From DAHUYF01 sp035945115 (GTDB lineage: Bacteria; Pseudomonadota; Alphaproteobacteria; ATCC43930; CGMCC-115725), in assembly GCA_035945115.1 (NCBI GenBank), contig DASZAN010000125.1:1-64000 (forward strand): a DNA stretch of 64,000 nucleotides. The letters are read 5' to 3'. The position numbers and the translations under genes are program-made. This document shows positions 8,804 through 17,508 of the stretch, piece after piece (the stretch's first letter is position 1; the number at the start of each line of letters is the position of its first letter). Below the pieces are notes generated by a model. The model saw only the letters and a list, made by a program, of their open reading frames with translations, ran no database searches and was not told the DNA's origin.

Positions 8804-8935
8804 GAAGCGTTACCTCTCGCAAACATGCCCCTATTTTTGATACATCCCCGCGTTGCGAGGGCGCGCTTTACGCTCGCCCACGCAACGCGTCCGAATGTGC
8901 GGACGGTACTTCGCCGCTCACGCTTTGGCATTAGA

Positions 8936-10663
8936 TCAGGTCGTCTGGAACAAATCGGCGACAGAGGCCGCGGCGTCGGCGAGGGCGCACGCGCCCTCGC
9001 CATAGAGTCGGAACGGAAAGGCCATAACGCCGGGCAGCCATCCCTCGACCTTCGTCCGGCCATTGGCACCTGCGAGATAATCGCGAATGATCTGCTTCTG
9101 CGTCTTCGCGCGCTCCGTCACGTTGGCATCGGCAACGCTCTTGCCGGCGACCTCTGCAAGCATGGCATTGACTGCGGCACGCTCGCGCGCAAGCTCGAGG
9201 AAAATGTCATCCGGTTGCCAATGCTGGCGCGGATCGACTTTGAGGTGCACACCGACCGCCTCGACCACGGCACTTCCTGCGGCCATCGTCTCCGCCATCA
9301 CGAATGCCGCGACGCGTAGAACTTCGTCCTCGGACAAGGTGAGGAGCCGCGCAAAGACGGTGGCCGTGCGGTAGTCGTCGCCATTCGATGAAGCCACCGT
9401 GTGGTGATAATCCGGCCTATCGAAAAGGGTCAAGATGGCTTGCCGCTCGGCCGCGAATGCCTGCTGTGCCGGGCTCGTCGCGAGACTCTTCGTGATCTCT
9501 TCGCTCCGAGCCTGCTGCGACTCTGACTTCACACTCCAATGGCCGGAGCCGGCGATTGCATGCGCCACCAGCAGCCGCAGTGCGGTGGCGGGATTAGCAA
9601 GCAAGGCAACTCGCGCGACCGCATGCCGGTGTAGCTCCAGGTAATTCTGCATGGATTTCGTCATGGCGGGCCGGGATGGCTTCGCGGGCTCCGGGTTCTC
9701 TCCTTCCGTAGGCCCCTTCGTTCCGCGACGGCGGGCCTCCTTGCGCGAAAGCCAGCCCTCATGGATTTCGACCTCGCCGCGGTGGGAGACCGTGATGAAG
9801 ACCTTGCCGCCCTTCTTCTTCGTCGTCTTCTCGTGTTCCCACGAGTGGAACTGCTGGCCGGGTTCGAGGATCACGACCTCGTTCCAGCCCGCCGCGATCA
9901 GCGCGTCGCGGTTGGCGGCGACGGCTTCATTCTGCTTCTGCCAGAACAGGTCAGCGTCAGCGAAATAGCTGTCCACGCCGAACAGGTCTGAGACGATCTG
10001 GCCCGGATAATCCGAGAGTGGAAACAGCGCGACGTTGGTCGCAATCGATTGGCCGCCGAAGAGCCATTGCTTCAATTGATAGCCGCGCGGCGCGCTGTGA
10101 TGCGGATCGGTAAATAGCGCCAGCCATTCCTTCTGCTGCGCCTTCGAGGCGAGCGTCAGGTGCCGTACGGTCTCGGCATCGATCTCCTCGTTGCGGTACG
10201 CTTCCCTGATTCTTGGCAGGAGATTGCCGAGGGCGAGACGCTGGTTGACCATGCGCTCGGTGATGCCGAAGGTGGCGGCGATGTCCGCGACCGAGCGGCC
10301 TTCCTTGGTCAGGCGAACGAATGTCTCGTACTGGCTCATCGCGTCGGGATCGAGCCTGGCGATGTTCTCGATGAGCGAGGCTTCAAGCGCCGCCGCGTCA
10401 TCGCCCGGCTCCATGACGGCGCAGGGCAACGGCGCAATCTCCCCTTGCTCATCCGCGATCGCCTTTGCAGCGAAATACCGCCTCCGGCCGGCGACGATCT
10501 CGAACGTGTCGGGCGTGCCATTCGGGCGCACCAACAACGGCACCAGCACGCCGCGCGCGCGGATGCTCGGCAGGATGTCGGAGACATCCGGCGGCTTCCT
10601 GCCGTGCCGCATGTTAGCGGTGGACACTGACAGATTGGTAAGTTCAACATGGGTGAGCTGCAT
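8936..10663 (-). CDS. ParB/RepB/Spo0J-type DNA-binding protein of the element
   Basis: The 575-residue protein has an N-terminal ParB domain, with ILPSIRARGVLVPLLVRPNG, EIVAGRRRYFAAK, and the SLIENIARLDPDAMSQYETF helix. An HTH (GRSVADIAATFGITERMVNQ) follows. A long C-terminal region of about 400 residues has KKKGGKVFITVSHRGEVEIH and tail helices. ParB-like proteins of this length are standard in rhizobial ICEs, where they are thought to help maintenance or regulate ICE genes; they are not the chromosomal ParB. It is first in a minus-strand series with DUF2958, a small gene and ardC upstream. Confidence 0.9.
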   Translation of the reverse strand: MQLTHVELTNLSVSTANMRHGRKPPDVSDILPSIRARGVLVPLLVRPNGTPDTFEIVAGRRRYFAAKAIADEQGEIAPLPCAVMEPGDDAAALEASLIENIARLDPDAMSQYETFVRLTKEGRSVADIAATFGITERMVNQRLALGNLLPRIREAYRNEEIDAETVRHLTLASKAQQKEWLALFTDPHHSAPRGYQLKQWLFGGQSIATNVALFPLSDYPGQIVSDLFGVDSYFADADLFWQKQNEAVAANRDALIAAGWNEVVILEPGQQFHSWEHEKTTKKKGGKVFITVSHRGEVEIHEGWLSRKEARRRGTKGPTEGENPEPAKPSRPAMTKSMQNYLELHRHAVARVALLANPATALRLLVAHAIAGSGHWSVKSESQQARSEEITKSLATSPAQQAFAAERQAILTLFDRPDYHHTVASSNGDDYRTATVFARLLTLSEDEVLRVAAFVMAETMAAGSAVVEAVGVHLKVDPRQHWQPDDIFLELARERAAVNAMLAEVAGKSVADANVTERAKTQKQIIRDYLAGANGRTKVEGWLPGVMAFPFRLYGEGACALADAAASVADLFQTT

Positions 10664-10693
10664 CGTCGTACTCCTTGCTGGGGTAATTGCGCC

Positions 10694-11122
10694 TCACCGG
10701 CGCGGGGTGCCCGCCTCGGGCGGCGGGGGTTCCGGAGGAAGCGGTTGCCTGCCGAGGCTCGCGGCGGCGCGGGCCAGTGCTTCATCAGCCTCGGTGATGC
10801 GGTCTGAGATGCGGGCCGCTTCGGCAAAGACAGAGAGCGGGTAACGCGGCGCGAAATAGAGGTCCCGCTCGATGCCGAGGCCAAGCCGCCCTTTGACGCT
10901 CTGCAATTCGGCGAGGCTGACGTAACCGAGTTCGGGAGAACCCATCCCGAGGTCGCAGAGGCCGAAGAGGATGTCGGGCTCGGCCGGCATCATCTCGGTG
11001 ATGAGCCAAGTCGCGGCACCTGACGGATCGAAGAATTTGACGACCGGCACGTGATCGGTCTCGTGCTCGGCGGCACCGTTCGCGAGAAGCTTTTCGCGGA
11101 TTTCAGCAGGCATGAGGTCCAT
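10694..11122 (-). CDS. DUF2958 family protein
   Basis: This is a 142-residue protein of unknown function. The start at 11122 (MDLMPAEIREKLLANG) follows AGAAGGAA at a long but usable distance. The core AAEHETDHVPVVKFFDPSGA, then WLITEMMPAEPDILFGLCDLG and GYVSLAELQSVKGRLGLGIE, is diagnostic of DUF2958. The C-terminus is proline-rich. The family regularly sits between ParB-like and ArdC genes in rhizobial ICEs and plasmids, as here, about 20 bp after the small gene. Confidence 0.88.
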   Translation of the reverse strand: MDLMPAEIREKLLANGAAEHETDHVPVVKFFDPSGAATWLITEMMPAEPDILFGLCDLGMGSPELGYVSLAELQSVKGRLGLGIERDLYFAPRYPLSVFAEAARISDRITEADEALARAAASLGRQPLPPEPPPPEAGTPRR

Positions 11123-11142
11123 GGGGGTCGGTTCCTTCTGGT

Positions 11143-11340
11143 TCAAAAGAGGGAAAGCTGGTTGCGTGCGTCCTCGTCGAAGAGGCCAATATTGAGCGGC
11201 TTCTGGGGCTTGCGCGGCGTGAGCAGTGCCGCCATTCGCAGCGCGAGGCGCTCGCGGATGGTGACTGGGACAATGCCGGGGACGAGGATTTGCTCGCCTT
11301 CTGGCGTCGCTTCGGTTCGGAGCGCGTCGGTGGTGATCAC
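11143..11340 (-). CDS. Small conserved ICE protein, translationally coupled to ardC
   Basis: This is a 65-residue protein starting with GTG at 11340. The GTG overlaps the ardC stop codon (GTGA), which is strong evidence for coupled translation. The sequence begins MITTDALRTEATPEGEQ and ends with LNIGLFDEDARNQLSLF. The clear amphipathic middle (TIRERLALRMAALL) and clean ending make it a real gene. Function is unknown; the C-terminal FDEDARNQLSLF resembles a short peptide motif for binding another protein (QLSLF is like a beta-clamp-binding motif), which is an inference. Confidence 0.7.
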   Translation of the reverse strand: MITTDALRTEATPEGEQILVPGIVPVTIRERLALRMAALLTPRKPQKPLNIGLFDEDARNQLSLF

Positions 11341-12272
11341 GCTGCGGCTCCGATCTCGGCAGCCGCATCGGTCGCGAATGCGAGCAATAAATCCGCCGCT
11401 TTCGTGGCGAGGCTCGCCGCGCGGAAGATCGCGCGGTTGTCTTCCCGCAGCACGTCGAGCCAGGACCCGAGATAGTCGGCATGCCGCACTGTCGGGGTGA
11501 TGCCGAGCGAGGCGCAGACGAAAGCGCTCGCCATCTCGGCAACGAGTTCCTCGCGCGCGTAGCTCTTGGAGCCGTGCGCGCCGGACTGGTCTCGGTTCAG
11601 GCGCGAGTGATTGCCGGTCCAGTGCCCCAGCTCGTGAAAGCACGTGCGGTAATAGTTGATCTGCTCGAAGAACGCGGGTTGCGGCGGCACCTGGATGTAA
11701 TCGGCACTCGGCACATAAAACGCGCGCTCACCGCCGATGCGGAAATCCGCTCCCGTGGCCCCGATCAGCGCTTCGGCATGCGGGATGATCTCGCACTCGG
11801 GCAGGATTGGGGCGCCAGCAAAAGCGCCCCCCGGCAAGCCGTCGCATTGCGCGACGTTGAATACTGTAAACCGCTTGAGAAACGGCACCGTCTCGGGCTC
11901 GTCCCCATCCTTTGCTGCGCGCTCAAGCTCTGCCTTGGGAATAAAGCGGTCGGCGTAACAGACGGTGGTGCCCCGCTCGCCTTTGCGGACATTGCCGCCC
12001 AGATCGAGCGCCTGGCGGAAGGTAAGCCAGTGCTGCGCGGCGAAGCCCTTCTCGATGACCGCGCCCCAGAGGATCAGGACATTGACCCCGGAATAGCGCC
12101 GGCCGGTGGCCGCATTCTTGGGCATGCCCGGGCCCGACTTCGAGCAGCCCCAGGGCTGCACCCAGGGCACCCGCCCTTGCTCAAGCTCGGCGATGATCTT
12201 GTCGGTAACCTCCTGATAGAGGCTCCCGCCCTCTCCACGGCTCCGCTCTCTGCCATTCCTGCTCATGCGCAA
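11337..12272 (-). CDS. ardC: ArdC-type antirestriction protein / zincin-like metallopeptidase
   Basis: ArdC proteins bind single-stranded DNA and protect incoming plasmid or ICE DNA from restriction after conjugation. The product is 311 residues. The N-terminal ArdC domain includes YQEVTDKIIAELEQGRVPWV and GRRYSGVNVLILW, then KGERGTTVCYADRF. The C-terminal zincin part has the metal motif FHELGHWTG and a downstream YAREELVAEMASAF. All key residues look intact and the length is normal. It is the first gene of the minus-strand ardC-small-DUF2958-parB series. The start at 12272 or 12266 (MSRNG) is uncertain. Confidence 0.93.
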   Translation of the reverse strand: MRMSRNGRERSRGEGGSLYQEVTDKIIAELEQGRVPWVQPWGCSKSGPGMPKNAATGRRYSGVNVLILWGAVIEKGFAAQHWLTFRQALDLGGNVRKGERGTTVCYADRFIPKAELERAAKDGDEPETVPFLKRFTVFNVAQCDGLPGGAFAGAPILPECEIIPHAEALIGATGADFRIGGERAFYVPSADYIQVPPQPAFFEQINYYRTCFHELGHWTGNHSRLNRDQSGAHGSKSYAREELVAEMASAFVCASLGITPTVRHADYLGSWLDVLREDNRAIFRAASLATKAADLLLAFATDAAAEIGAAA

Positions 12273-12764
12273 GCCTCCGCTCGCAAAAAACCTCGCAGCC
12301 TTTCCCCGGAAGCGGGGTGGGCGGCGAAATGCGACCGGAAAGGCCCGCCGTCAGAGGCGGGCTGCACCCACAGGGCCGGAACGAAGTGGAGGACCCGCAG
12401 CGAAGCGGAGGGTTGCGGCACGCCGCGGCGGGCCTAGAAGGGAGCGCCGCCCACCACGCGAGAGGGGAAAGGCCAACCCAACACTTCGCCGCGCATAGCG
12501 CGGCGGCCGCCAGAGCCTGCGCAGCGGGCGATGCGCCAGGGATTGAAGCCCAAAGGGCCGAGACGCTTCCTAGCGGCTCGGTTCACGAGAGCCCGGCGCG
12601 CGCGAAGCGCGCGGGCGCTCAGGCAGATGGCGCAGCAGAATTCAATCGGACGAATTCAGGGATGCTTCCCAAGCCGTCGCGCGGAGTCGGCAGTCGCCGC
12701 GCGGTTTAAGAAGAGCTAGACTCGTGGCTCTGAAGGCGAACCCTCGAACGGAAGCAAATCGTCA
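12273..12764. other. GC-rich non-coding interval upstream of ardC
   Basis: This 490-bp region shows overlapping open frames on the plus strand, made of Arg/Ala/Gly-rich translations typical of GC-rich non-coding DNA. It contains many short GCGAAGCGC-type self-complementary stretches and a GGAGGACCCG stretch also present near 7,360 upstream of DUF736. It probably holds the ardC promoter. No protein-like sequence was found. Confidence 0.45.
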
Positions 12765-13580
12765 ATGGCCGTTCCACGCATGCTTCGATGCCCATTCTTC
12801 CAGCAGGCTTTTGCCTGGTGCGTGCCGATCGGCGGATTAGGTGGATTGATCGGGCTCGGCGGTGGCGAGTTCCGCCTTCCCGTTCTCATGTACGTGCTCG
12901 AGTTCGATGCGAAGTCAGCCGTCCCGATCAATCTGATGGTGAGCCTGGTCACGCTCGGCTTTGCAATGGTCGTGCGGAGCTGGGCGGTCTCGGCCGACGC
13001 GATTGTGCCCTACTTGCCCGAGGTGATTGGCCTCGCCGCCGGCGGCATGGTGAGCGCGTCCTACGGCGCGCAACTGGTGCAGCGCCTCACCAGTACGCGT
13101 CTGATCCGAATTATCGCCGTTCTTCTCGCGGGGATTGGCATCTTGATGCTTGGCGAAGTGGCTTACCCTTTTCAATACCCGGCTCTCGTGCCGGATTCCG
13201 CCACTGCCCACGTCGTCGCTGGATTTACGATCGGTTTGGGTGTCGGCCTGGTGAGCAGCATGCTTGGAGTTGCGGGCGGCGAGCTGTTGATACCTACGCT
13301 GATATTCGTCTTCGGCGCAGATATCCGAACTGCCGGTTCGGCCAGCATCCTGATCTCGCTGGGCATCGTGCTCGTGGGTATTTGGCGCTATTGGCGGCTC
13401 GATGCGATTCCTAGCGGACGCGGCATCAAGCGAATCGCGTCAGCAATGGCCGCGGGGTCGATTCTCGGCGCAGCTATCGGCGGGCTGATGGTTGCCTACG
13501 CACCGGTCGCTGTGCTGAAGGTCGTTCTCGGAGGTGTTCTCATCCTAGCCGCGGGGAAGACGATAGCGAGCCACCGCTAA
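12765..13580 (+). CDS. TauE/SafE-family sulfite/anion exporter
   Basis: This is a 271-residue integral membrane protein with about eight hydrophobic segments in two halves. The halves are each marked by a glycine-rich motif: IGLGGGEFRLPVL near residue 30 and SSMLGVAGGELLIPTL near residue 165. This duplicated GxxGGExxxP signature defines the TauE/SafE (DUF81) family, which moves sulfite, sulfoacetate or other sulfur anions. The substrate here is unknown. The gene is alone on the plus strand between ardC and the DUF2285 regulator, probably as cargo. Confidence 0.87.
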   Translation: MAVPRMLRCPFFQQAFAWCVPIGGLGGLIGLGGGEFRLPVLMYVLEFDAKSAVPINLMVSLVTLGFAMVVRSWAVSADAIVPYLPEVIGLAAGGMVSASYGAQLVQRLTSTRLIRIIAVLLAGIGILMLGEVAYPFQYPALVPDSATAHVVAGFTIGLGVGLVSSMLGVAGGELLIPTLIFVFGADIRTAGSASILISLGIVLVGIWRYWRLDAIPSGRGIKRIASAMAAGSILGAAIGGLMVAYAPVAVLKVVLGGVLILAAGKTIASHR

Positions 13581-13655
13581 AACGCTTTCCTCAGTGCGGC
13601 AGCTGCGTTTTCCGGCCGCGAAGCCCCTAAAATCGGGACGCGCGAGGACTCCAGG

Positions 13656-14478
13656 CTATTTCAGGAGACCGAGATACCCCCTTTGCAGTAACCAGCGCCC
13701 GCGACGGACAGCGCGCCGCGTGCGATCTCGCAAATGATCTCGAGGGTCGGCCCAGTCGGCGTTGACGCGTTGCCGACCGAGAATCGCGCCGGCGATTTCG
13801 CGTTGTGACACGTTCGCCGAAGATGCATCGAGCGCCCGAAGAACAAACGCCAGACGGGCAGAGCGCGGATCGGGAGGATGGAGACGTGGCGAGAGACGGC
13901 CGGACTTGGCTAGCGTGCTGAGCTGGCGAATCAGAAGGAGCCGACTCTCAACGAGCTGCGGAGCAACAACCGTGTCGGTCAGTAGTCGGGCGCGAACCCA
14001 ATTCGTCCCCCTAGCAGCGAGCTGGAGTCGTCGAGCACCATTTGCGAATAGAATATGCTGCGTGCCATCCGGCGAACGGACAAATGCCACTCGGCACTCA
14101 AGCGAAGAGATATCGAGCGCGGACGTTTCCATGTTGTCGGTAGTCGGCTGCGCTTGAACTGGGAGCACGGCGTTCGACACTTCAGGACGCCAGAGAACGT
14201 CAGCCTGAATCGCTGCGAGGTTTGGATCGGCGAAACGCCACCAGGCCCCACGGGGCCGCTTCGGCCGTGCCAGCAGCCGAGAGCGCCTCGCGGGCCTGAC
14301 TCCTTTGAGCGAATTCGGTATTCGTATGTTGGAGGTGCCGGGACCACGCGGCTCGGTAGTCCGAGTTTCGGCGCAGAAATTCCCAAGCCCACCCTTCAGG
14401 CGAGAGCTCTTGTGTGTAGGCGTAGCTCGACGCATCACGCCAATCTGGGCGAGGTGAGCGATCGGCTTCGCCGTCCAT
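13656..14478 (-). CDS. FseA-like DUF6499-DUF2285 activator, read through a +1 frameshift
   Basis: Two minus-strand frames together encode one conserved protein. Frame one starts at ATG 14478. It carries the DUF6499 N-terminal domain (DWRDASSYAYTQELSPEG, then WAWEFLRRNSDYRAAW) to APWGLVAF, and stops at 14200. Homology continues in the +1 frame from FADPNLAAIQADVLWRPEV to the DUF2285 end (RLAFVLRALDASSANVSQRE, LLQRGYLGLLK) at 13656. Joined, the product is 273 residues. In the Mesorhizobium R7A symbiosis ICE the activator FseA is made by programmed +1 frameshifting between msi172 and msi171, which have this domain order. Here it may equally be a programmed site, a disabling mutation or a sequence error. 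Confidence 0.75.
14230..14238 (-). other. Candidate +1 ribosomal frameshift site GCG-TTT-CGC
   Basis: The domain homology switches frame at GCG TTT CGC. A Phe tRNA on TTT could slip one base forward onto TTC, after which the next codon GCC gives the conserved FADP sequence. The second frame is also open far upstream, so the exact shift point is not fixed by stops; this site is inferred from where the homology changes. Confidence 0.5.
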
Positions 14479-14646
14479 CCTCTGCGCTCCTCATCGATGA
14501 ACCGGGCGCGCACAAGATGTATTGGTTGGCTTCGGCCGTCTGCCAGGAATTCCCGGTCTTATCGGGGAATTCCGATAATCGAGCGACCCACATACGCTAC
14601 GATGACCAGCAACGGTGCTCACAGAAACGGATGGCGCTGCCTGCTT

Positions 14647-16062
14647 TCACCGCCTCTCGAGCGACATGCGCATACCGTGTCGCGATCGCAGTGTTACCAG
14701 GCCTTGGGGCTCTGGCGCCTCGCCAGCAAGGCGCAAGCAATATGCTTGTGCCATGGTGGCTACAATCAGTACGGCTTCGGTCATCGCGAGAGTCGCACCG
14801 ACGCAAACGCGAGGACCCGTGCTGAATGGCAGATAGGCAAAGCGAGATCTGCTGGCATTTCGCTCCGGTGAAAACCGCATCGGGTCGAAGCGTTCAGGGT
14901 TCTCCCAGAGCGTGGGATTCCGATGCAATGCCCAGGGAACTACCCATACGATGGAGCCCTTCGGGATACGACGGCCGCACACATCATCGTCCGCCGTCGC
15001 CTGGCGCCAGCTAAGCGTATGGACCGGCGGGTAGAGCCGCATTCCCTCCTGGATGACCATGCGGGTATAGGGAAGGTTCGGTATGTCCTCAAAGGTCGGC
15101 GCGCGCCCTTTGAGCACCTCATCCACTTCGCGATGAAGTTTCCTTTCTTCCGCCGGGTGTTGCGACAGCAAATACCAGATCCAACCAAGTGCGCTGGCCG
15201 TGGTCTCGTGACCGGCCATCATGATCGTGACCACTTGATCTCGTACGCCGCGCGAACTCAGAGCCGCTCCCGTTTCGCTATCGCGTGCGGCTATCAGTCG
15301 CCCGAGGAGGTCCGAATGGCCCTTCTTGCACGGGTCGCTGAGACGCCGCGCAATAAGACGATAGATCGCTTCGTCGAGCTTCCGAACAATGTGTCGGCCC
15401 TGTCTAACCTTGTAGCGCGCCCAAAGTCGATTGAGGATCGGAACGACGCCCCAGAAACTGAAAGTCATCTTGGCTTGGTATTCGGCAGAGCTCCTCTCGA
15501 TGATGTCGACCATCTCGCTGCTATCTGATGCAAACACGGCGCGGGAGATAATTTCAAGGGTAAGCGCACTCATCACCTTGTGGATATCGACAACCGCACG
15601 GTCCGGAAGCGTCGACCAACGTTTGAGCAAATCCGCCGTGGCTGCGCTAATGACGGGTGCATATCCCTCCACGCTTCGAGGATCGAAGACCGGCGAGATG
15701 AGCTTGCGAAGCCCGCGCCATGTCTCGCCATCACTCGTGACGAGCCCGACACCCAGCGCCGGTCCTAAAACTGGCTGCAAAATGTCTGCTTTCACGTAGT
15801 TCGAGCTGTTGTCCAGAAGCACTCGCTTGATGCCGTCGGGATCATTGATGATGAAGCTGCGGAACCAAAGAAACTTCCGCTCATAGACTGATTCGCTGAA
15901 AGCACCTTCATGGAGTCCCGCGATGAAGTTATCGCGGCTGACTCGGAGGTATTTGAAAAACGATAGTGGACGTCTGGGCGGGATAGGGCCGGCGAGCCGC
16001 GGGCGTACGCTTGTGGGTTCGGGCGCTCGTGTTCTCCTCTCATCGATCACACAAACAGACAT
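14647..16062 (-). CDS. Cytochrome P450
   Basis: This is a 471-residue heme monooxygenase. The I-helix oxygen-binding motif AGHETTAS is at residues 283-290. The ExxR motif is in QEGMRLYPP (E339, R342), the PERF region is NPERFDPMRF near 388, and the heme loop FSTGPRVCVGA has C420 as the thiolate ligand. All catalytic landmarks are intact. No membrane anchor is obvious, so it is probably soluble and needs separate ferredoxin and reductase, none of which is nearby. The gene lies about 140 bp downstream of an HpnE-like gene on the same strand, so the two may act on a common isoprenoid substrate; that is inference. Confidence 0.92.
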   Translation of the reverse strand: MSVCVIDERRTRAPEPTSVRPRLAGPIPPRRPLSFFKYLRVSRDNFIAGLHEGAFSESVYERKFLWFRSFIINDPDGIKRVLLDNSSNYVKADILQPVLGPALGVGLVTSDGETWRGLRKLISPVFDPRSVEGYAPVISAATADLLKRWSTLPDRAVVDIHKVMSALTLEIISRAVFASDSSEMVDIIERSSAEYQAKMTFSFWGVVPILNRLWARYKVRQGRHIVRKLDEAIYRLIARRLSDPCKKGHSDLLGRLIAARDSETGAALSSRGVRDQVVTIMMAGHETTASALGWIWYLLSQHPAEERKLHREVDEVLKGRAPTFEDIPNLPYTRMVIQEGMRLYPPVHTLSWRQATADDDVCGRRIPKGSIVWVVPWALHRNPTLWENPERFDPMRFSPERNASRSRFAYLPFSTGPRVCVGATLAMTEAVLIVATMAQAYCLRLAGEAPEPQGLVTLRSRHGMRMSLERR

Positions 16063-16205
16063 ACTTACCTCCCTGTGTTGTCGTTGGACTTCTCCTCATC
16101 GAGGCAAAGCTCCGCCCTGCCCCAAAACAGGCATTCAAAAATTCTTAGACTCTCAGTCTTGGAATCGCGCCGATCGCCTCGTGGAGCTCGCCACGTGCTT
16201 TGTTG

Positions 16206-17492
16206 TTACGCGCTGTGTGCGTTCATCAACGATGTTCGTCCGCCTCCCAGTAAGTGGCTTGCTGCGGCGAAACCGGAACGAATGGCTCCCTCGATCGTCG
16301 CCGGCAGCCCGGTGTCGGTCCAATCGCCCGCGAGCACTAGATTTTCCCAATTGGTATCGGTTTTCGGCCGGCGGCTGAGCTGAGCCGGTGTCGCCGCAAA
16401 AGTGGCACGCTTCTCTTTGACGATCTGCCACGGCGGCAACGGCCCGACTGGGAGATCATAGGCGCGCTGTACTTCTGGCCAGATGAGTTGCGCAAGCTCT
16501 TGAGCCGGCGCGTCGACCAATCCGTTCGCAGCACTGATCGTTACCGAAAGAACGCCCGGCTTACGAAATACCCATTGCGTCGCGCCGCCGATGACGCCGA
16601 TAAACAGAGGCGTGTCGTCCGGCGCGGTGACACGGAAGTGGGCATTGACGATCGGGCGAAATGCATCGGGCGCCGTAAGTCCCGGCACCACGCGCGTAGC
16701 AACGGTTGGCGGAACCGCAATTACCGCCGCTTCGCCGGCATTTAGCGGTTCGTCACCTTGATCGAAGACAAGCTTCGAGGCGCGTTGATCCTGGAACTCA
16801 ATACCCCGGAGCCGTGAGCCCAGGCGAATCTGACTGCCCGTAGCGCGCAGCCGTTTGAGCGCCGGCTCGACCAAGCTTTCTGACAAACCTTCGATTGGCG
16901 CGAGTGGCCGACAAGCGGCGCCACCTTTTCCGAACGTTTCTCGGAGGACTCGTGCAAGAGATGCGGCCGATGCCTCCTCCAGATCAGTGTTGAGCGCCGA
17001 GACAGCGAGAGGCTCCCATAGCCGCTTAAACAGGGCTGTCTCTCGATTTAGAAGCGCGGTAACGGTGTCATCACGACGCGCCCAGGCGAGCCGCAAGCCA
17101 CGGAGGTAATCCCAGGCAGTGGTGCCGGGAACGCGCCGATCCGCGCAGAATATCCACCAGGGAACTCTGCTGGGGTTGGGCCGCACCACCCAGCGCTCGC
17201 CGCTCGTCAAATCGAGGAAATCGAATCTTGCGTCGGGCGGACCGCCGACCGTGCCAAGGGCATCGATCCCCCCCAGATAGGTCATGACCGCGGTGTTTCC
17301 GGCGATCACAAGGTGATTGCCGTTATCGATGCGGCAGCCGAGTGTCTCGTCGAAATAGGAGCGGCAACGCCCGCCTGCTTGTGGTGCCGCCTCGTGCAGA
17401 GCGACATCGACTCCTGCCTTGACGAGCTGCAGGGATGCCGCGAGCCCAGCCAGACCAGCACCAACGACGTGCACACGCTTTATCCGATCCAT
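16206..17492 (-). CDS. hpnE: HpnE-type hydroxysqualene dehydroxylase / FAD oxidoreductase
   Basis: This is a 428-residue flavoprotein of the amine-oxidase/phytoene-desaturase fold. The N-terminal dinucleotide motif VHVVGAGLAGLAASLQL is at 8-24, then EAAPQAGGRCRSY. The C-terminal FAD motif is NLVLAGDWTDTGLPATIEGA near 395. The motif CRIDNGNHLVIAGN and the overall pattern fit HpnE, which reduces hydroxysqualene to squalene in hopanoid synthesis. Its usual partners HpnC and HpnD are not in the window, so it may be a second copy or act on another isoprenoid. The P450 downstream and AraC regulator upstream share its strand. Confidence 0.82.
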   Translation of the reverse strand: MDRIKRVHVVGAGLAGLAASLQLVKAGVDVALHEAAPQAGGRCRSYFDETLGCRIDNGNHLVIAGNTAVMTYLGGIDALGTVGGPPDARFDFLDLTSGERWVVRPNPSRVPWWIFCADRRVPGTTAWDYLRGLRLAWARRDDTVTALLNRETALFKRLWEPLAVSALNTDLEEASAASLARVLRETFGKGGAACRPLAPIEGLSESLVEPALKRLRATGSQIRLGSRLRGIEFQDQRASKLVFDQGDEPLNAGEAAVIAVPPTVATRVVPGLTAPDAFRPIVNAHFRVTAPDDTPLFIGVIGGATQWVFRKPGVLSVTISAANGLVDAPAQELAQLIWPEVQRAYDLPVGPLPPWQIVKEKRATFAATPAQLSRRPKTDTNWENLVLAGDWTDTGLPATIEGAIRSGFAAASHLLGGGRTSLMNAHSA

Positions 17493-17508
17493 CGTTGTTG
17501 TCTATCTG

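Noticed and set aside
12265..12719. Three overlapping frames upstream of ardC as a possible small gene
   Set aside because: The compositions are Arg/Gly/Ala-rich, there is no ribosome site, and no recognisable motif.
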